A DNA stretch of 64,000 bases. It comes from Cyanoderma ruficeps (lineage: Eukaryota > Chordata > Aves > Passeriformes > Timaliidae). The DNA lies in NCBI GenBank assembly GCA_008694505.1, contig VZDJ01000594.1, positions 9,335,035 to 9,399,034 of the forward strand, written 5' to 3'. Of this stretch, positions 63,673 to 64,000 are shown piece by piece. Both the position numbers and the translations under genes were made by a program. The first letter of the stretch is position 1, and the number at the start of each line of letters is the position of its first letter. The notes under the pieces were generated by a model. It ran no database searches, had not been told where the DNA came from, and saw only the letters and a program-made list of their open reading frames with translations.

Positions 63673-63814
63673 TTTCCATTTCAGTCATTGTTGTGTAGGG
63701 CTAGAGGTGAAAGAAGATCCTGAGGAATTTTACAAGAAGTTTCTTCCTTCAGCTATAGACGCCCTGCTGGTTTTGGGAAAACGCTTGCAAGCACGATTTA
63801 TCCGAGCAATCAAG
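60972..63814 (+). CDS. IQCB1: IQCB1 / nephrocystin-5, N-terminal part (continues beyond window)
   Basis: IQCB1 (NPHP5) is a calmodulin-binding protein of the centrosome and ciliary transition zone that works with CEP290. In humans it is mutated in Senior-Loken syndrome. Three coding exons (94, 163 and 130 nt) join to exactly 129 codons. Conserved landmarks against the human protein as remembered are TDP near the start, LLKLK, KIKQDIYDYGLTQYCLLVL, SHCCVGLE, FLPSA and LVLGKRLQ. This covers only the N-terminal helical region. The calmodulin-binding IQ motifs, coiled coil and CEP290-binding C-terminus lie to the right of the window. The chosen start gives a protein two residues shorter at the N-terminus than human. 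It is divergent from EAF2. Confidence 0.94.
61066..61861 (+). other. IQCB1 intron after first coding exon
   Basis: Bounded by GTAATT and CCCACAG. I see no other gene or clear repeat inside. Confidence 0.85.
61862..62024 (+). CDS. IQCB1: IQCB1 second coding exon
   Basis: This 163-nt exon lies between a CCCACAG acceptor and a GTAAGA donor. It encodes GILSSPSLGCEESSKIKQ, then DIYDYGLTQYCLLVLKRD and a helical stretch ending AQLAEIL. The phase agrees with both neighbours, and it aligns with human IQCB1 as remembered. Confidence 0.94.
62025..63684 (+). other. IQCB1 intron after second coding exon
   Basis: An AT-rich intron from GTAAGA to TTTCAG. It has T-rich runs near 63296-63340 and at its 3' end. 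I see no gene or clear mobile element. Confidence 0.85.
63627..63682 (+). repeat. Long polypyrimidine/poly(T) tract at IQCB1 acceptor
   Basis: About 56 nt of almost pure pyrimidine, mostly T, leads directly into the acceptor of the third IQCB1 coding exon. Tracts like this are prone to length polymorphism and sequencing error. Confidence 0.85.
63685..63814 (+). CDS. IQCB1: IQCB1 third coding exon
   Basis: This 130-nt exon follows an exceptionally long pyrimidine tract and a TTTCAG acceptor and ends at a GTATTT donor. It encodes SHCCVGLEVKEDPEEFY and continues to RLQARFIRAIK. The next exon lies outside the window. Confidence 0.94.
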
Positions 63815-64000
63815 GTATTTAAGTTTCATAGTTAAAAGAGCACAGAACACCTGCAAACTTTCTGAGGACACATACTGGATAAGTAGGATATTATTCTAGG
63901 GACATGGTGTTATGAAAATTTATTTTCCAGAAATTGCTGTAGTTTTTCTAATGCCTCCAAGCTCTGAAGCTGAAATCTGTCATTGTGCAGCATTTGCTCC

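Overview
This window looks like avian nuclear DNA. It has split genes with GT-AG introns, CpG islands, an inverted CR1 LINE 3' end of the type abundant in bird genomes, several degraded MIR-like SINEs and one scaffold gap. There is nothing prokaryotic, no CRISPR array and no recognisable provirus. Most open reading frames of 60-180 codons look like chance ORFs, especially in GC-rich stretches.

Two genes can be read with confidence, both at the right end. EAF2 (ELL-associated factor 2) lies on the minus strand. Its six coding exons, between 60137 and 47843, join in frame to 264 codons plus a stop. IQCB1 (nephrocystin-5) lies on the plus strand. It starts at 60972 and runs off the right edge after three coding exons, covering its first 129 residues. 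The genes are head to head, with 834 bp between start codons. A CpG island with a CCAAT box and an octamer element sits between them, so they probably share a bidirectional promoter. This matches the EAF2-IQCB1 neighbour pair known in other vertebrates. Their products work in different places: EAF2 in nuclear RNA polymerase II elongation, IQCB1 at the ciliary base.

Region by region: 1-47050 has no gene I can support. It holds scattered MIR-like SINE remnants, a GC-rich patch at 33.36-33.70 kb, an assembly gap at 33878-33947, an orphan CpG-rich block at about 36.0-37.05 kb and a minus-strand CR1 at 37224-37583. The EAF2 3' UTR probably spans 47050-47842. EAF2 exons and introns occupy 47843-60137, with a CR1 tail in intron 5 and a GC-rich island in intron 1. 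The shared promoter lies around 60138-60840. IQCB1 exons and introns fill 60841-64000.

I found no convincing new biological system. The points most worth a second look are short upstream ORFs before both divergent start codons, the orphan CpG island in the gene-poor flank, the intron 1 GC island, an inverted pair of tRNA-like SINE heads, and the absence of a recognisable SLC15A2 in the 47 kb beyond EAF2.
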